From the NCBI GenBank assembly GCA_003194525.1, contig NBIV01000021.1, positions 1-64,000 of the forward strand: a DNA stretch of 64,000 nucleotides, read 5' to 3'. Under the pieces are notes generated by a model. That model made no database searches, had not been told where the DNA came from, and saw only the letters and a program-made list of their open reading frames with translations. Within the stretch, counting starts at the first letter, position 1. Every line of letters starts with the position of its first letter. A program made the position numbers and the translations under genes. The DNA is from Gracilariopsis chorda (lineage: Eukaryota; Rhodophyta; Florideophyceae; Gracilariales; Gracilariaceae). Shown here piece by piece: positions 10,283 to 21,106 of this stretch.

Positions 10283-12127
10283 TCACCATCGCCCGTACGC
10301 GGGAATGTATTGCACTACAATGCGCACCTGTTTCTCTGTACGCAACTCATCTCGACGCTCGCGAACTTTTTCTTTCTGCATTTGTTTCGCTTGACGTTCT
10401 TTATCTTTACGCTGTGCCTCCCGTGCGTTTTGCTTTTCCTTCTCCCGCCTTTCCGCCAATTTCTCCCTCCTTTCCTTTAGCATATCTCCAACAGTTTTGT
10501 ACTCCGCCGGGGCGCCACACTCAAACGGTACGGATAACGGCTTGCTGTAACCGGATGACAGGAGGAGTTCTTTTTGAGTTGGCACTGGTGTAATAGTCTT
10601 CATGATGATGTTATGAGCGGTTTCAGCGTTCTGGAAGAGCTGTGTGAGCAACTGCAGCTTTCGTTCTACACTATAATGTCCATCAAAAATGGAACGCGCC
10701 TTCTCACATACTTCTTTGTCCGTCCGCCGGCGCTGCACACTGCACAATCGTGACGATACCGAAGAGAGTTTTTGCTCGGAAAGCGAACATTCTTCCTTTT
10801 TGACAGCTTTGAAGTTGTCCGCAAATGATGGCGAAAACGGGAACAGTCCGGTAGACTCGAACGAATCCTTGATGACATGTGGTGTAATGGTTTCGTGAGC
10901 ATATACAGCGCAAGCGAGGTTGAACTGTGGGGTCCGTGTCTCAGGAACTGCAGAGCGATTGAATGCATCTCGAATGTGACGAAGAGATTCCTTGAATGTC
11001 TTGTTGATCTTTCGATCACACGGTTGAAGTATGTGTGAAGTATTTGCAGGCTTTATGACAGGTAAGCACCCATTCTTCTCGCATTCCATAACCCATTTAA
11101 TCCCTTTTCTGGATGAGTGGCCATCCATTGTGAGAAGGTATTATTTCTCTTTGGGAACGTGCTTCCGTACGAAATCATTAACGTGCTTAATGAAGATTTC
11201 CAGGACTTGGCTTGTCATGGAACCGTTCTCGGACACCACCACCACGGCATTTTCGGGCATCCACCCTGGTCTTTGGAACTTGCTGCATATCTCCCCACTT
11301 TTTTCGTACACAGGTGGTAACGGCTCAAGCCAGCCTGACATACATTTCTTTCCAGAGACGATATAGAACGGGGGAGCCTTTTCCCCTGATGCAGAGCAGA
11401 CAATAACGGCGGTGATGTGCTTGTCGACTCCCTGAACTTTGAATGCAACTCTGCAACCGCCATGCTTGGATGCCGCAGAACCATAGGCCTTCGTTGCTTT
11501 CCCCCACGTAGCATCCACCGCAGTTTCGTCCATGTTCCAAATACGTTTTGGATCCTGAAGAAGTCCGTCGTGTTGCTTCCCGAGATTCTCTACAACGTCA
11601 AAGAACGTTTTGATGTGTTCATAGTTTTCACCTTTGATCTTGGCGTTATCCTTGGGATAGTATGTTTTTTACGAGAGATCCCTGTGTCGAGCACGAAACG
11701 ATCGAACAGAATCGTGGGAGGGCAGTCCATGTTTCCACCCTTTACGCCCATCTGATGCAATACGTCCCATAATGTACCGGAGAGCTTCATTGTCTACGGC
11801 AAACCCCAGTTCGGCTGCTTCTAACATGCGAGATACAATCAGTTTTTCTTCATCTGCGGACAGAATGGTGTGCCCGCCAGCCATTGAATGTGGCAAAACA
11901 GAGATGTGACGTGCGATTTCTTCATGGTCCTTGGTTTGTAGAAGGTGTTTCAGGGTGTATACTAGGCTTTTGCTGAGGGATTTGTGCTTGCTGATGTTAC
12001 GAATAGAGTAATTACGTTTAACATCTTTCAGCATTGCTACTGCAAGTCCTTTCATTCTCTGCCTTTCTTGAGCAGAAGCGTATCGGCGTTTGTGTCGCAG
12101 TGTCTGACGACGCATTGAAAGAGCCAT
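10283..12127 (-). mobile_element. Pogo/Tigger-like DNA transposase with two in-frame stops
   Basis: From ATG at 12127 to the stop at 10283 a single frame of 615 codons encodes a DDE_1 (pogo/Tigger/jerky-like) transposase. The N-terminus is a helix-turn-helix DNA-binding region (residues about 30-150, ending FRARHRDLS). The catalytic aspartates lie in WNMDETAVD, MDGHSSRKG and ILQPCD, with 35 residues between the last two (DD35D). A Lys/Arg/Glu-rich coiled tail follows. Two TAA codons interrupt the frame, one after FRARHRDLS (about 11669-11671) and one just before YLLTMDGH (about 11141-11143). No frameshift is seen. I could not find terminal inverted repeats. The element is recently inactivated. 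Confidence 0.85.
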
Positions 12128-12515
12128 TTGATCAACGTCTGGCTGTTAGCGCTCTCAATAGCTTGAGTGGTGAGCATTTCGTTGCTCGCAAGCCTGGGGT
12201 TTGTTGTAAAATGATGTCACAGTACTTAACTATTTGTTGGCTTTGAGCGCGTCTTGTTTGAAAGTGGCGCGTTTTTCAATTCAGTCTCTTCGTCTCATTA
12301 ATCCAAAACGAATGAGCTCTATGGATCTGGGAACGAACTTTGTGAGCCGATGCTACGGGCCGAAGAAGCTCACTTTCCAATACCGACCCTTTTCCAAATC
12401 GAGCCTTTTAGGAACGGTACCAACGGTACACGCAGGGCGTTTCTAATTGAACGCCAAAGTGCTGCTGCCTCGAAGGGAGGTTGGCTGCAGTTCTAGTCAG
12501 AAGCTGGCATCTCTC
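12128..12515. other. Spacer between the pogo element and the FkbM gene
   Basis: No gene is seen. It should hold the 5' end of the pogo element and the promoter of the methyltransferase gene. It contains one exact copy of the 13-bp motif GTACCAACGGTAC (12417-12429), which lies 99 bp upstream of the first ATG of the methyltransferase. Confidence 0.5.
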
Positions 12516-13667
12516 ATGGCCGAGCCTGCACACCACCTGCCACGGAACGCACGTTTGGCGTCGCAAGCGCAGGTCCCCATCATGAAAATCTTCCGTTCTT
12601 ATTCCGCCCGCGCCTTCATCTTCATGGCAGCTGCTCTTTGTCTCGTGCCCATTCTTGACAAATCGCACATTGCCACTTTGGCGACCGCGGCTAGGACACA
12701 GCTGTCAGGGCACCCCGCAACATTAGCCTCTGATCTAAAATCGGAATGGATTCCATCTGAAGAGGTTAGATTTGTTCTTCAACAGGACATGAACGCATCG
12801 TTCTTCTTTGTGGAAGATGAGCCCAAGAATGGCATTGACCCCGTTCGCGCATTCTTGTTACGAGCTGAAAAGAATATCCGCAGTCTCTTTCACCATTTGT
12901 TGTTCCTCCCGGGATGCGAAGAGCGTGAGCAAGTCGAGCAGTGGGGTAACTCTTGCGTTTCTGTGAAGACTGGCCGTGAACAAATCGTTTTAGATGTTGG
13001 ATGCAATCGCGGCTGGTACAGTTTTATGGCCGCCGCGTACGGTCATCGGGTACATGCGTTTGACCCTCAACCACACTGCCGTACTCTATTCTCCGCTTCG
13101 GTACTTGTGAACGGTTTTCACGAACTGGTGACTTTCACAAATGCGTTTGTCACAGACAAACCTGGCGATACGATGGAAGTGAGACGTCGCACTGGATGTA
13201 TGGGAGGGTTTCCAAACAACAACCACGCTGGGTATGCAGACCGTTTCAGAAAGCCATTGGACCGGTTACCCGGAGCAAATGAGACTGTTGTTGTTCATGG
13301 GGTGTCTTTAGATGATATGTTCGATGCAAGAAAACACGACGTACTGCTTTTGAAGATGGATGTGGAGGGATTCGAGAGTCACGCATTAGCGAGTGCAAAA
13401 AGGTTGCTAGCAGGGGGTGGGGTTCGAAACATAGTAGTTGAATTCAACTTACCGATGATGTCGCGGCAAGCAGAAGGAATCCACGCCATGAAGGACAGGT
13501 CGTTGCAACTAGTGAGACAACTAACTCAAGAATATGGATACAAAGCAAAAGCATCCCATAAAGGAGACTGGAGGCGGCAACAACCAATGACAACAGACGA
13601 ATGGGAGAAACTGTTTACCAAGGATCGAGACGCGTTTGGGACGATTGACGCGTGGTTTTACAAGTAG
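12516..13667 (+). CDS. FkbM-family methyltransferase, type II membrane protein
   Basis: This intronless gene encodes an FkbM-type SAM-dependent methyltransferase. The SAM-binding glycine loop is VLDVGCNRGWYSFMAA, followed by the acidic post-loop HAFDPQPHC and the family-typical LLLKMDVEGFESHAL. A hydrophobic segment (AFIFMAAALCLVPIL) sits near the N-terminus, about 45 residues after the first ATG (12516) and 11 after a second candidate ATG (12582, MKIFRSYSAR). The protein is therefore probably anchored in the Golgi or ER with a lumenal catalytic domain. In algae such enzymes could O-methylate cell-wall polysaccharides, which is inference. Length is 383 aa from 12516 or 361 aa from 12582. The start is uncertain and the family is well supported. 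Confidence 0.88.
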   Translation: MAEPAHHLPRNARLASQAQVPIMKIFRSYSARAFIFMAAALCLVPILDKSHIATLATAARTQLSGHPATLASDLKSEWIPSEEVRFVLQQDMNASFFFVEDEPKNGIDPVRAFLLRAEKNIRSLFHHLLFLPGCEEREQVEQWGNSCVSVKTGREQIVLDVGCNRGWYSFMAAAYGHRVHAFDPQPHCRTLFSASVLVNGFHELVTFTNAFVTDKPGDTMEVRRRTGCMGGFPNNNHAGYADRFRKPLDRLPGANETVVVHGVSLDDMFDARKHDVLLLKMDVEGFESHALASAKRLLAGGGVRNIVVEFNLPMMSRQAEGIHAMKDRSLQLVRQLTQEYGYKAKASHKGDWRRQQPMTTDEWEKLFTKDRDAFGTIDAWFYK

Positions 13668-13691
13668 CTCCGTGGTTACACTGGGAAGGGC

Positions 13692-13916
13692 TCACTTTTG
13701 GGGTTTGTTGCGTTTGAGGAAGCGTTTGCTGCGCTGGCTTTCCCTTCTTGCCTTGGCGCCTGCGGCTGGTGGTAGCATGCTTTCTTCTTGAGCGACGTTA
13801 CCCAGACTCTTTTGCAGCAAGCCTGCGCCGATGAGAATGCCGCCGGCTACGCCGACGAGAATGATATCGCCGGTCTCGACGGCCCTCATTGCAAGCGGGG
13901 CGAGTGCATGCGCCAT
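13692..13916 (-). CDS. Small single-pass membrane protein, unknown function
   Basis: A 74-residue frame with an ATG at 13916. It has one clear hydrophobic helix (IILVGVAGGILIGAGLL, residues about 18-34) and a strongly basic C-terminus (RRESQRSKRFLKRNKPQK). It converges on the methyltransferase gene, with only 24 bp between the two stop codons. The short glycine-patterned helix and basic tail resemble small organelle or ER membrane proteins, but I do not recognise the family. The tight tail-to-tail spacing matches other gene pairs in this window, which supports it being real. Confidence 0.5.
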   Translation of the reverse strand: MAHALAPLAMRAVETGDIILVGVAGGILIGAGLLQKSLGNVAQEESMLPPAAGAKARRESQRSKRFLKRNKPQK

Positions 13917-15632
13917 TGGTGTGTGGCGCAGGTGAGGTTTGTGTGTAAGGAGGATAGAGCGTGGTAGAGGCAGTGAAAATGTAGGAGGCGACTTGTTCGG
14001 AAAGCTGCTGTGGCTGAACAGACAAAAGCGTTTCGTACCAAGGGTAAGGAAGCACGAAGGCTTGCGAGGAAGGAGCTGAAGCGCGCGAAGGATGATGGTT
14101 GATCATCGGGCCCACCGAGATGAGGCCTGATCTCTTTTCCAATTGGTAGAGCAGCGCTGTAATTAGAATTTCTCATTCCCTTGACCAGAAATGCTTTGCA
14201 AGCTTCGCATGCTTCCATGTTCCAGACTATGGAATCCAGGGGATGGACGAGCAACGTTTATCATTTCGGATGAACAGAAAGACAGGCAAGTTCCCCAGGG
14301 CATGTAGCCAGTAAATCAAAGTTGGAGACAGGTACTGCGGTGTGTGGATTATGTGACTGGAGATATAACAACAAGAGGCGCGACGGCATGCCTGCCTGCA
14401 ATGAGAGGCAAGGTGGATGCAGATGGACGTGCATATGGAAATGCGCTGCGGTGGTTTTGCGGAAGGGGCAGTTGTGCAAACGCGAATGCACCAAGGACAC
14501 AGATTTGCAGGTACCATGTAGAGAGGGACCATTGGGCCGAGACAAACCGGTTTGGAATGTGGGGTGAACCTGGGGGAATTTACAGGGGTGATACAACAAT
14601 CAGTAGCAAACGTCAAGTGTTGCGATGCTACCGAAGGTACCTTCATACATAGCTCGAGGTTCCTTGAATGGCATGTGGCGATGGCCTGAATACGGAGTGA
14701 GGTTGACAGCAGTTGGCACCACGGTCCAGGGCATCGTGCTGTGAGGGACCGATGGCTTGTGTAACGACGACTGGGGATCGGTTGGGTTGGTTTGAATATG
14801 TATCGGCTTAGGCCTTCCTCGGCTGTGTGTAGCCTCGGGCCAGGTGCGAATACGTTAGTAACGGCAAGATAGCCTTTGCCTCTAACATATCATACTCGGC
14901 ACGAGGTAAGGAGTGCTCGATGTCGCGGGTAGCGAGTATGGAGGCGTGCAAAAGATATCGGAACATTCGTGCCGTTGGTGCCAGCGTAGCCGTAAATGAT
15001 AACGTTTCAACGCTGTCTCTAGTTATACTGACCCTTTCTCGCCGGTATGTTTGTTGCTCCGCGCTACTAGTAGTGAATGAGACTCGTGTGGGACTCGCTT
15101 CTGGCGAGCACCCGTTTGCAAGCTCTCCGCGCGGAAAGTCCGCTGCCGTCTACAAATGCACGCCCACACGCGCACCAACCACGGGCGCTCGAAAACACTC
15201 CAGCTTACAGCGCGCATCTTTCTGCATGCGCCATAACGAGCGCTTCTGGTATCGTCCCGCAAACCATTACAGTGCTCGCCCGACAGCGCTGATCAGCTCT
15301 TGCTGTGGAGGCGCACTCGGAAACCGTCCAAATTTTTTGCACGTTTGTACCTTTCGAGCGACGCGCATAAGTAAAGGCTACAGCTCACGCTGCCATGATC
15401 ACTGCTATTTCATCTCACTCGATCGCTCGCGCTTGGTGAAGATATTGTGTTCCGTTGAGTCATATCCCACCCACCCTTGATATAATACAAAGCGAACACC
15501 CTCCCCCCCCCCCCCCCCCCCCCCCCCCTTCTCTGTTCCAACTTGCATTCATTTTTCCGTACTTTTTGTTCGTAGCTTACGCCTTGCTCCGTCCCCACCC
15601 CTTCTCTTTCCTCGCTATTGTCTCCGTTCCAC
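13917..15632. other. Intergenic region upstream of PH-kinase 1
   Basis: No supported gene. A perfect 12-bp palindrome GAAGGTACCTTC lies at 14633-14644. A run of 26 C residues lies at 15503-15528, followed by a pyrimidine-rich leader up to the kinase ATG at 15633, the likely core promoter/5'UTR. A 186-codon plus-strand frame (14920-15480) has no recognisable feature and is not called. Confidence 0.55.
15503..15528 (+). repeat. Poly-C tract upstream of PH-kinase 1
   Basis: 26 consecutive C residues on the coding strand, ending 104 bp before the start codon. Similar coding-strand poly-C or C-rich tracts occur just before the start codons of PH-kinase 2, the lipase fusion gene and the gene at 61208. 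Confidence 0.8.
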
Positions 15633-16912
15633 ATGGAGAGTCCCGCTTCCGTTTCCCAAGTCGCTGTGCGACGCTCCGCTCCCGTAAACATGTGCGGCTG
15701 GCTTTTCAAAGAGGGCAAGCGTTTTCGTTCGCGCTACAAGCGTTTTCTCGTCTTGCAACAAGGCGTCCTTTCCAACCATCACAACGAAATGTCCCCACCC
15801 ACGTGGGTCGTACGCCTCGCCGACTGTCCTTTCGAAGTCGGAACCCGTCCGAAGGAACTGGTTCTTCACCTTCCCCAACGTCGCATATCCTTCTTCGCCG
15901 ACTCCGAAGACATCTTTCGCAAGTGGATCCACGCCGTCAAGAGCTCTACCCGCTGCACTGTCAATGACTTTTACAAAATGGGCGACCTGCTGGGAGAAGG
16001 CGCCTTTGCACAGGTCAAACTCGCCACAAACAGGGACTCCGGAGAGAAGTGCGCTATAAAAATCATCAAGAAAAAGGGTTACGATCCGAAGGAAATGGAA
16101 TTCCTCATGCGCGAAGTCGATATTATGAAGAGCGTTTCCCATCCAAACGTCGTCAATACTATAGATATCTTTGACTCCCCCCCCAGCTTCATATCGTTCT
16201 CGAGTACATGCAAGGCGGCGAGCTTTTCGATATCATCGCGGAGGCCGGCTCCTTCTCCGAGCAGCAAGCCGCTCAGGTCACGCGTGATGTCATCAAGGGC
16301 ATCCAGTACCTCCACATGCACGATATTGTGCATCGCGACATCAAGCCCGAAAACGTCCTCTGCAAGGCGAAGAGCTGGCCTTTGCAAGTTAAACTCGCCG
16401 ACTTTGGCCTCGCCAACTTCTCCAAGGATGGTGAAATCAGTGAACAGGGCACAAACATGATTGGAACCCCGGGCTACGTTGCCCCCGAGGTTGTTAAGCG
16501 CGAAAAATACGGCCCCGCAGTCGATATGTGGGCCGTTGGCGTTCTACTCTATATCATGCTCAGCGGCAAGATGCCATTCTACGGCAGAGATGACAACGCC
16601 TGTCTCAGAATGACGGCCTCGGGTAAGTACAATATGCCTCTTAAAGAATGGTCAAAGATTAGCGCAGATGCTGTTTCACTCGTCAGGGGTTTGCTGCAAC
16701 TAAAGCCGGAAAAACGCCTCACAGCAAACGCCGCTTTGCAACATAAGTGGCTCGCCGATCCGTCTGCTGCCAGTTCGTCACCTATCAACAACGACCTCAG
16801 TGGTATTCACTCAAGTCGCAGAAAGTTCAGGAAGGCTGTTATGGCCACAATGACTGTTGGAAGGATCAACAACCTTGTTAGTTTGGCTACCGCAAATGCC
16901 TCTTCATCGTAG
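15633..16912 (+). CDS. PH domain-CAMK-like Ser/Thr kinase 1, frame broken in a C run
   Basis: The ATG is at 15633. Residues about 20-105 form a PH-like domain (CGWLFKEGKRFRSRYKRFLVLQ to FRKWIHAVKSS). A CAMK-type kinase domain follows: glycine loop LLGEGAFAQVKL, VAIK-type lysine in CAIKIIKKK, HRDIKPEN catalytic loop, DFGLAN, GTPGYVAPEV. The C-terminus carries a basic tail. The frame changes at a run of eight C (16177-16184): the upstream part is open to 16184 and the rest of the kinase is open from there to the stop at 16912. Nine C would keep the frame, and the paralogue at 21107-22378 is continuous here. The break is therefore a sequence error or a recent mutation. Predicted role is lipid-recruited phosphorylation. 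The upstream poly-C leader is shared with the paralogue. Confidence 0.88.
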
Positions 16913-17231
16913 ACGTCGCCCACTACTAATAGGCCAAACCATGCAACACAGTTATTTCATGCTCATCACTTCATCTTCCAACCGAGGTTGTTTGTCATTT
17001 AGGTTGCTAGTGTTCACTCACCTCTGTAAATAGCCTCGGCAAACACTCTTGTGACTTCCAAGACCGTCTTCTTCTATTTCACATGTCGGTAAGTCGTAAT
17101 CTATTTCACTGCGGAGTGATTGTCGCGACTAGCGACAAGACACCGTATTCGTGAGATCTTATCCGCACTCGAAACGCAAATCATCATCTCGTACTCTATG
17201 TCTTTACTGTATTGGTACACACTTTATTACG
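16913..17231. other. Shared 3' region of PH-kinase 1 and CSN2
   Basis: 319 bp between the stop codons of two convergent genes. It must hold both polyadenylation regions. No other feature seen. Confidence 0.6.
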
Positions 17232-18734
17232 TCACAACAAAAGACTGGAGATAGATGACTGAAGGAGCTCAATGTGATCACTCCAGCTTCGGAGAGCATC
17301 ATATTTTGCTTCTTCGCCTTTAGAATCTTTGTCATGTAAGATCAAAACGTTGTTCACTTGATCTATCTTCCCACTAACTTTGTTGTCCATAATCAACGCT
17401 ACTAAAAGATCTTCTAGTTCTTGCACTTCAATGTTGAGCTCTTTTGCGGCATATGGTATCTCGATTCTCGTGTACGGTCTGATTAGTTTGAGAAGCACTT
17501 GAGAGCGAAAGCGCGTGAGAAGATCTTGAATGTGGACTCGAATAAATGGGTCGTCCATGATTGTGGTTGAGTTCTCTTTTAGAATCCGCTCAAACTCTGT
17601 CACGTCTTTTCGCGTGTAGGCTCCCCGCAAGTCGGTCATCGACTGGATTTCCCTGTTGTTCATATATGGCTTTGCTTCGGGCGAGTCGAATGGGTCAATG
17701 TCACTCAAAGCAAGCATATTCGCAAGAACCAGGTACTTCAAGCACTGAATGCGTCTTGCGTTCCCCGCCTCGTCATAGTTCTTGAAGGATTCGAAAAAGT
17801 CGGACTGAGCTTTCTCAAAGTTTCTCGCTCCCATGTGCATTTTGCCTCCGCATTCGCGGATGACCCCCATGATACGAGGGTGCGGAATAGCACTCTTGAC
17901 TTGAAGTGCCTTTTCGTAAAGTTGCTTCAAGCGTTTCGTGTCCTTCGTCGCGGTGTACATCTGAATCTCTAATGCATACACTTCGAGCAGTTGAGTTCCT
18001 TTCTTATGGTCATCGGTTCCGTCTGCTCTTTGGCAAGACTTGTGAAGCTCTTTCAAGATGCGCATGAGACGTGGAAAATCGCCAACATCAAACCAAAGCT
18101 TTCCTAACTTGAGATTTGTCTTGAACCATAAGCGCTCGTTTCGAGCCTCTTGCAATGCAGCTAGAGTGGTTTCATAGAACTCCTGGAGTAGATCCATTTG
18201 ATTCGAAGATGAAACAAAGTCCAGAATGGCGTTAATGGTATTCTCCGAGTAGTTTCGCGTAACCGCAGAGCGAATATACGTGAGCATTTCTTTGTATCGG
18301 ACGATCATTCCTTTAAAGTCTCCGAGACCAAACTTGAGCTTCACAATCTGTTTCAAAGCTTTGAAACCCCATTCGCCTTTTTCCGTTTCCATTTGCAGGA
18401 CATCTTCAAATGCGTGGAGCGCGGCATTGGTATCTGTTTCAAGTAGACCTTTTGCTGTGTAGTACTATTGGCGTAACGGTATCAGTTTTAGGATGATGCA
18501 GTGAAAAGTAGCTGCGTGGTTAGGAATCAGTCACCAGAAATTTGCTTTGACTCGAAAGTAGTTCTTCTCGGGATAGAGTTGTAATGCGAAAGGTGAAATC
18601 CAGATTTCGTAGGCCTTGCTTCTAGCATTACATAACTCAAGACGTACCTGATTCTCCACATCAATATCCTGCTCTTCATCATCGTCCGTCTCATACTCGA
18701 ATCCATAGTCTTCATCATCTTCCATATCGGACAT
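17232..18734 (-). CDS. CSN2: COP9 signalosome subunit 2 (two exons)
   Basis: Exon 1 is 18734-18648 (29 codons, [20 protein letters not shown] then DIDVENQ). Exon 2 is 18464-17232. The intron of 183 bp has GT-AG ends (CAG|GTACGT and CAATAG|TAC) and is in phase 0. The 439-residue product matches CSN2/Trip15 along its length (human is 443), with the family landmarks [74 protein letters not shown] and the PCI domain at the C-terminus ([14 protein letters not shown] to GKIDQVN). CSN2 is the scaffold subunit that docks cullin-RING ligases for CSN5-mediated removal of Nedd8. The acidic N-terminus is typical. Confidence 0.96.
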
Positions 18735-21106
18735 TGTCTCAGTGATTCTTAGTCGAGAACCGTAACTTGCTCCTGATCCCGCTCTCTGAAAGGTTACTTG
18801 GACTCGATGTACAGTACGAAGGTTATCAATTGCTAGCCTTCCTTCGCATACAGTATGGGGGAAATTACGGACCTCCGTCCTGTGGGTCTACTCCACGTGG
18901 AGTAAGTGAGAAGTGCCCCGAACCAAAGAAGCCCATTGGTACGGGGCACTTCTTATTGAATGGACCGGAAGGCTTTAGTTGAAGAGATTAAACCAGTTAT
19001 CAAGCTGCTGTTCAAGTCCTGGTCGTCGTCCATCATCCCAGTTTCAAAGCAAGTGTACGTAACTCCTCTGTTCAGTCATGTGAGCCGTTCTTCGAACACA
19101 AGACAAAAGCGTCGCCAAGAACGGGCAGACCGAAACCACATCGGTTTCCAACATTTCTTCAGCTTCTGAGAAGCATAAGGGCTTTGTTAGACAGGAGACC
19201 GACGCTTGTCTTGGGAAAGTATATTTCTTTCCGAAATGTTGAAAGACTGGGCTCACGGTCGTGGCTAATGGAACGATGACAAGTCAGTCGGACATGTGAA
19301 ATGTGATTCGGGAAGCGTGTATATACATGATATTCCGTGGACCCCTTTGACGTGTTCAATTCCAGCGCACTTCGGATCTAGCACGGTCTGCAATATAGAC
19401 CTTTAAAGGTGTGGAACATAATGAAAACAACTATTTCACCATCGCCTGTTTTTCGCTACTCATCACACGCGACAAGCAATAATCTCAACAACAGAGTCGA
19501 AGGGGTTCTTGACCTACACCGAGATAAAACTGTGTGTGTCGTCACGTGTTTTGAAATCTTTCACGCCTTATCTGGGAAACTTGTGGGAGCTCACTGGAAG
19601 TATCGCTGTGCAGGTCCATCTGGCATCTGGCCGGACACCTTTTGTACCCTAATCGTCTCCCAAAAAAATTCTCGTCGGGACAACTTTCACATCGACAGAC
19701 AAGAGGCTGGACAATTTAAAGAGTTACGAAAATATGCTCCGGAACACAGCGCTAGGTGGCCATCCGATTAGATTGGAAGCCGTTTTCGTTCACACAGTAA
19801 GACTTGAACGGAAGCTCCGTTGACAGGAACGGGTGTCCCACTACATCTTCATATGTTCCTATGAGAAAGGCTTTTTCCGTTGGTTATGATGTCCTTCTTC
19901 TTCTTCTTCTTCTTTATGGGCGCACATTGTCCAATTGCGACGCTGTGGTAGAGCTTATCATAATTCCTTCTCAATCTCTCAACAACTAAGGTTAACCGCT
20001 AGCTACTCCTCGTGAATGACAAGTTCTCTCTACCCCGTTACACCAGTCTTAACTTCCGACTCAAATATTGTTGATGGCTGTTGCTTGCTCCCACCCTGCA
20101 GCAGCCGTGTTACGCTCACCAACTGGTATTCCAAGACGTAGTAGAATGGTACAAAACTTCTGCGGGGAGACCCGAATGTATAATCCTGGTTTGCGATTGC
20201 ATTCTAGGCATTAGAATCCAAAACATACTGCGATGGGAAGAATCAAGTGTTCACTTATCGAAGCGAATGGGAACACTACAACTAATTCCGCCAAGATACC
20301 GGGCGATGTCAAGAGTTGAAGGTTCAAGTTGAGCATAAAGCTTGTCTGTCTAGCCTACACCTCATGCTACCAGTTCCTGAACATCTCATCAGATTCGATG
20401 CGTTGGAGTTATATCTTGTATCCATGGCTACCACTAGCTGGCTACTCCATAGCTTGCAACAATCAGTCTGTAATCAACACTAGGGGGATGAAGAGTTAAC
20501 CAGCGACATAACACGGTGGCATGCGTTGCCCTTACTTAGGTTCGGATCCAGTTGTACAAACAAGACAAATCCAGGAAGGAACTGATATCATTTATTGTAC
20601 AATGGACAGGGGAGTTGGCAGCCAGACGTCGGCCAGCGGAAACAACTTTTGGATTACGCATTATTAATTGGCAACCACGTTGTTTGCAAAACCAAAAACG
20701 TTGCTGTCTAGCCGTAGAACAGGGTGCTCTGACTTGAACTTCACTTGGGAAGGAACGACCTTTGGCGACAAAACAGTGACGTGTGCTTCATTACCAAAGC
20801 TTCCAAAACCAAACCAGCATTTGAGCCACTTCGACCTCGAAGGCTGTAATGGGGACGGTGTGTTTTCCTGTCGCAGAACAAGCGCAATGCTTTGCAGTAG
20901 TTGGCGAAAAGCATTACTGCGCTGCACCCATTCACCTGCAAACCAAGAACTGTAATAGCATCTTAGGATACTCAGCTTGCTCTTGAAGACGCAGTTCATT
21001 AGCTTCATCGTTCGCACCGCATAGATATGAAAGAAGGCAGTGCCGTCGTGTCATCTCTTGCGGTGTACGAAACAGATGGAATTCTTGCACCAGTGCACAT
21101 GATTGC
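18735..21106. other. Gene-poor spacer with a long hairpin
   Basis: No supported coding region. It contains an 18-bp hairpin (18909-18953), a CTT microsatellite (about 19891-19912) and several short frames without conserved features. Confidence 0.5.
18909..18953. repeat. 45-nt near-perfect hairpin
   Basis: AGAAGTGCCCCG (18909-18920) pairs with CGGGGCACTTCT (18942-18953). The stem then continues after one A-A mismatch with ACCAA/TTGGT, giving 17 of 18 paired positions around a 9-nt loop. It lies 175 bp upstream of CSN2. It could be a structured RNA, a terminator-like element or a MITE relic. Confidence 0.7.

Noticed and set aside
14920-15480. 186-codon plus-strand frame
   Set aside because: No domain, odd composition, and it sits in the promoter region of PH-kinase 1.
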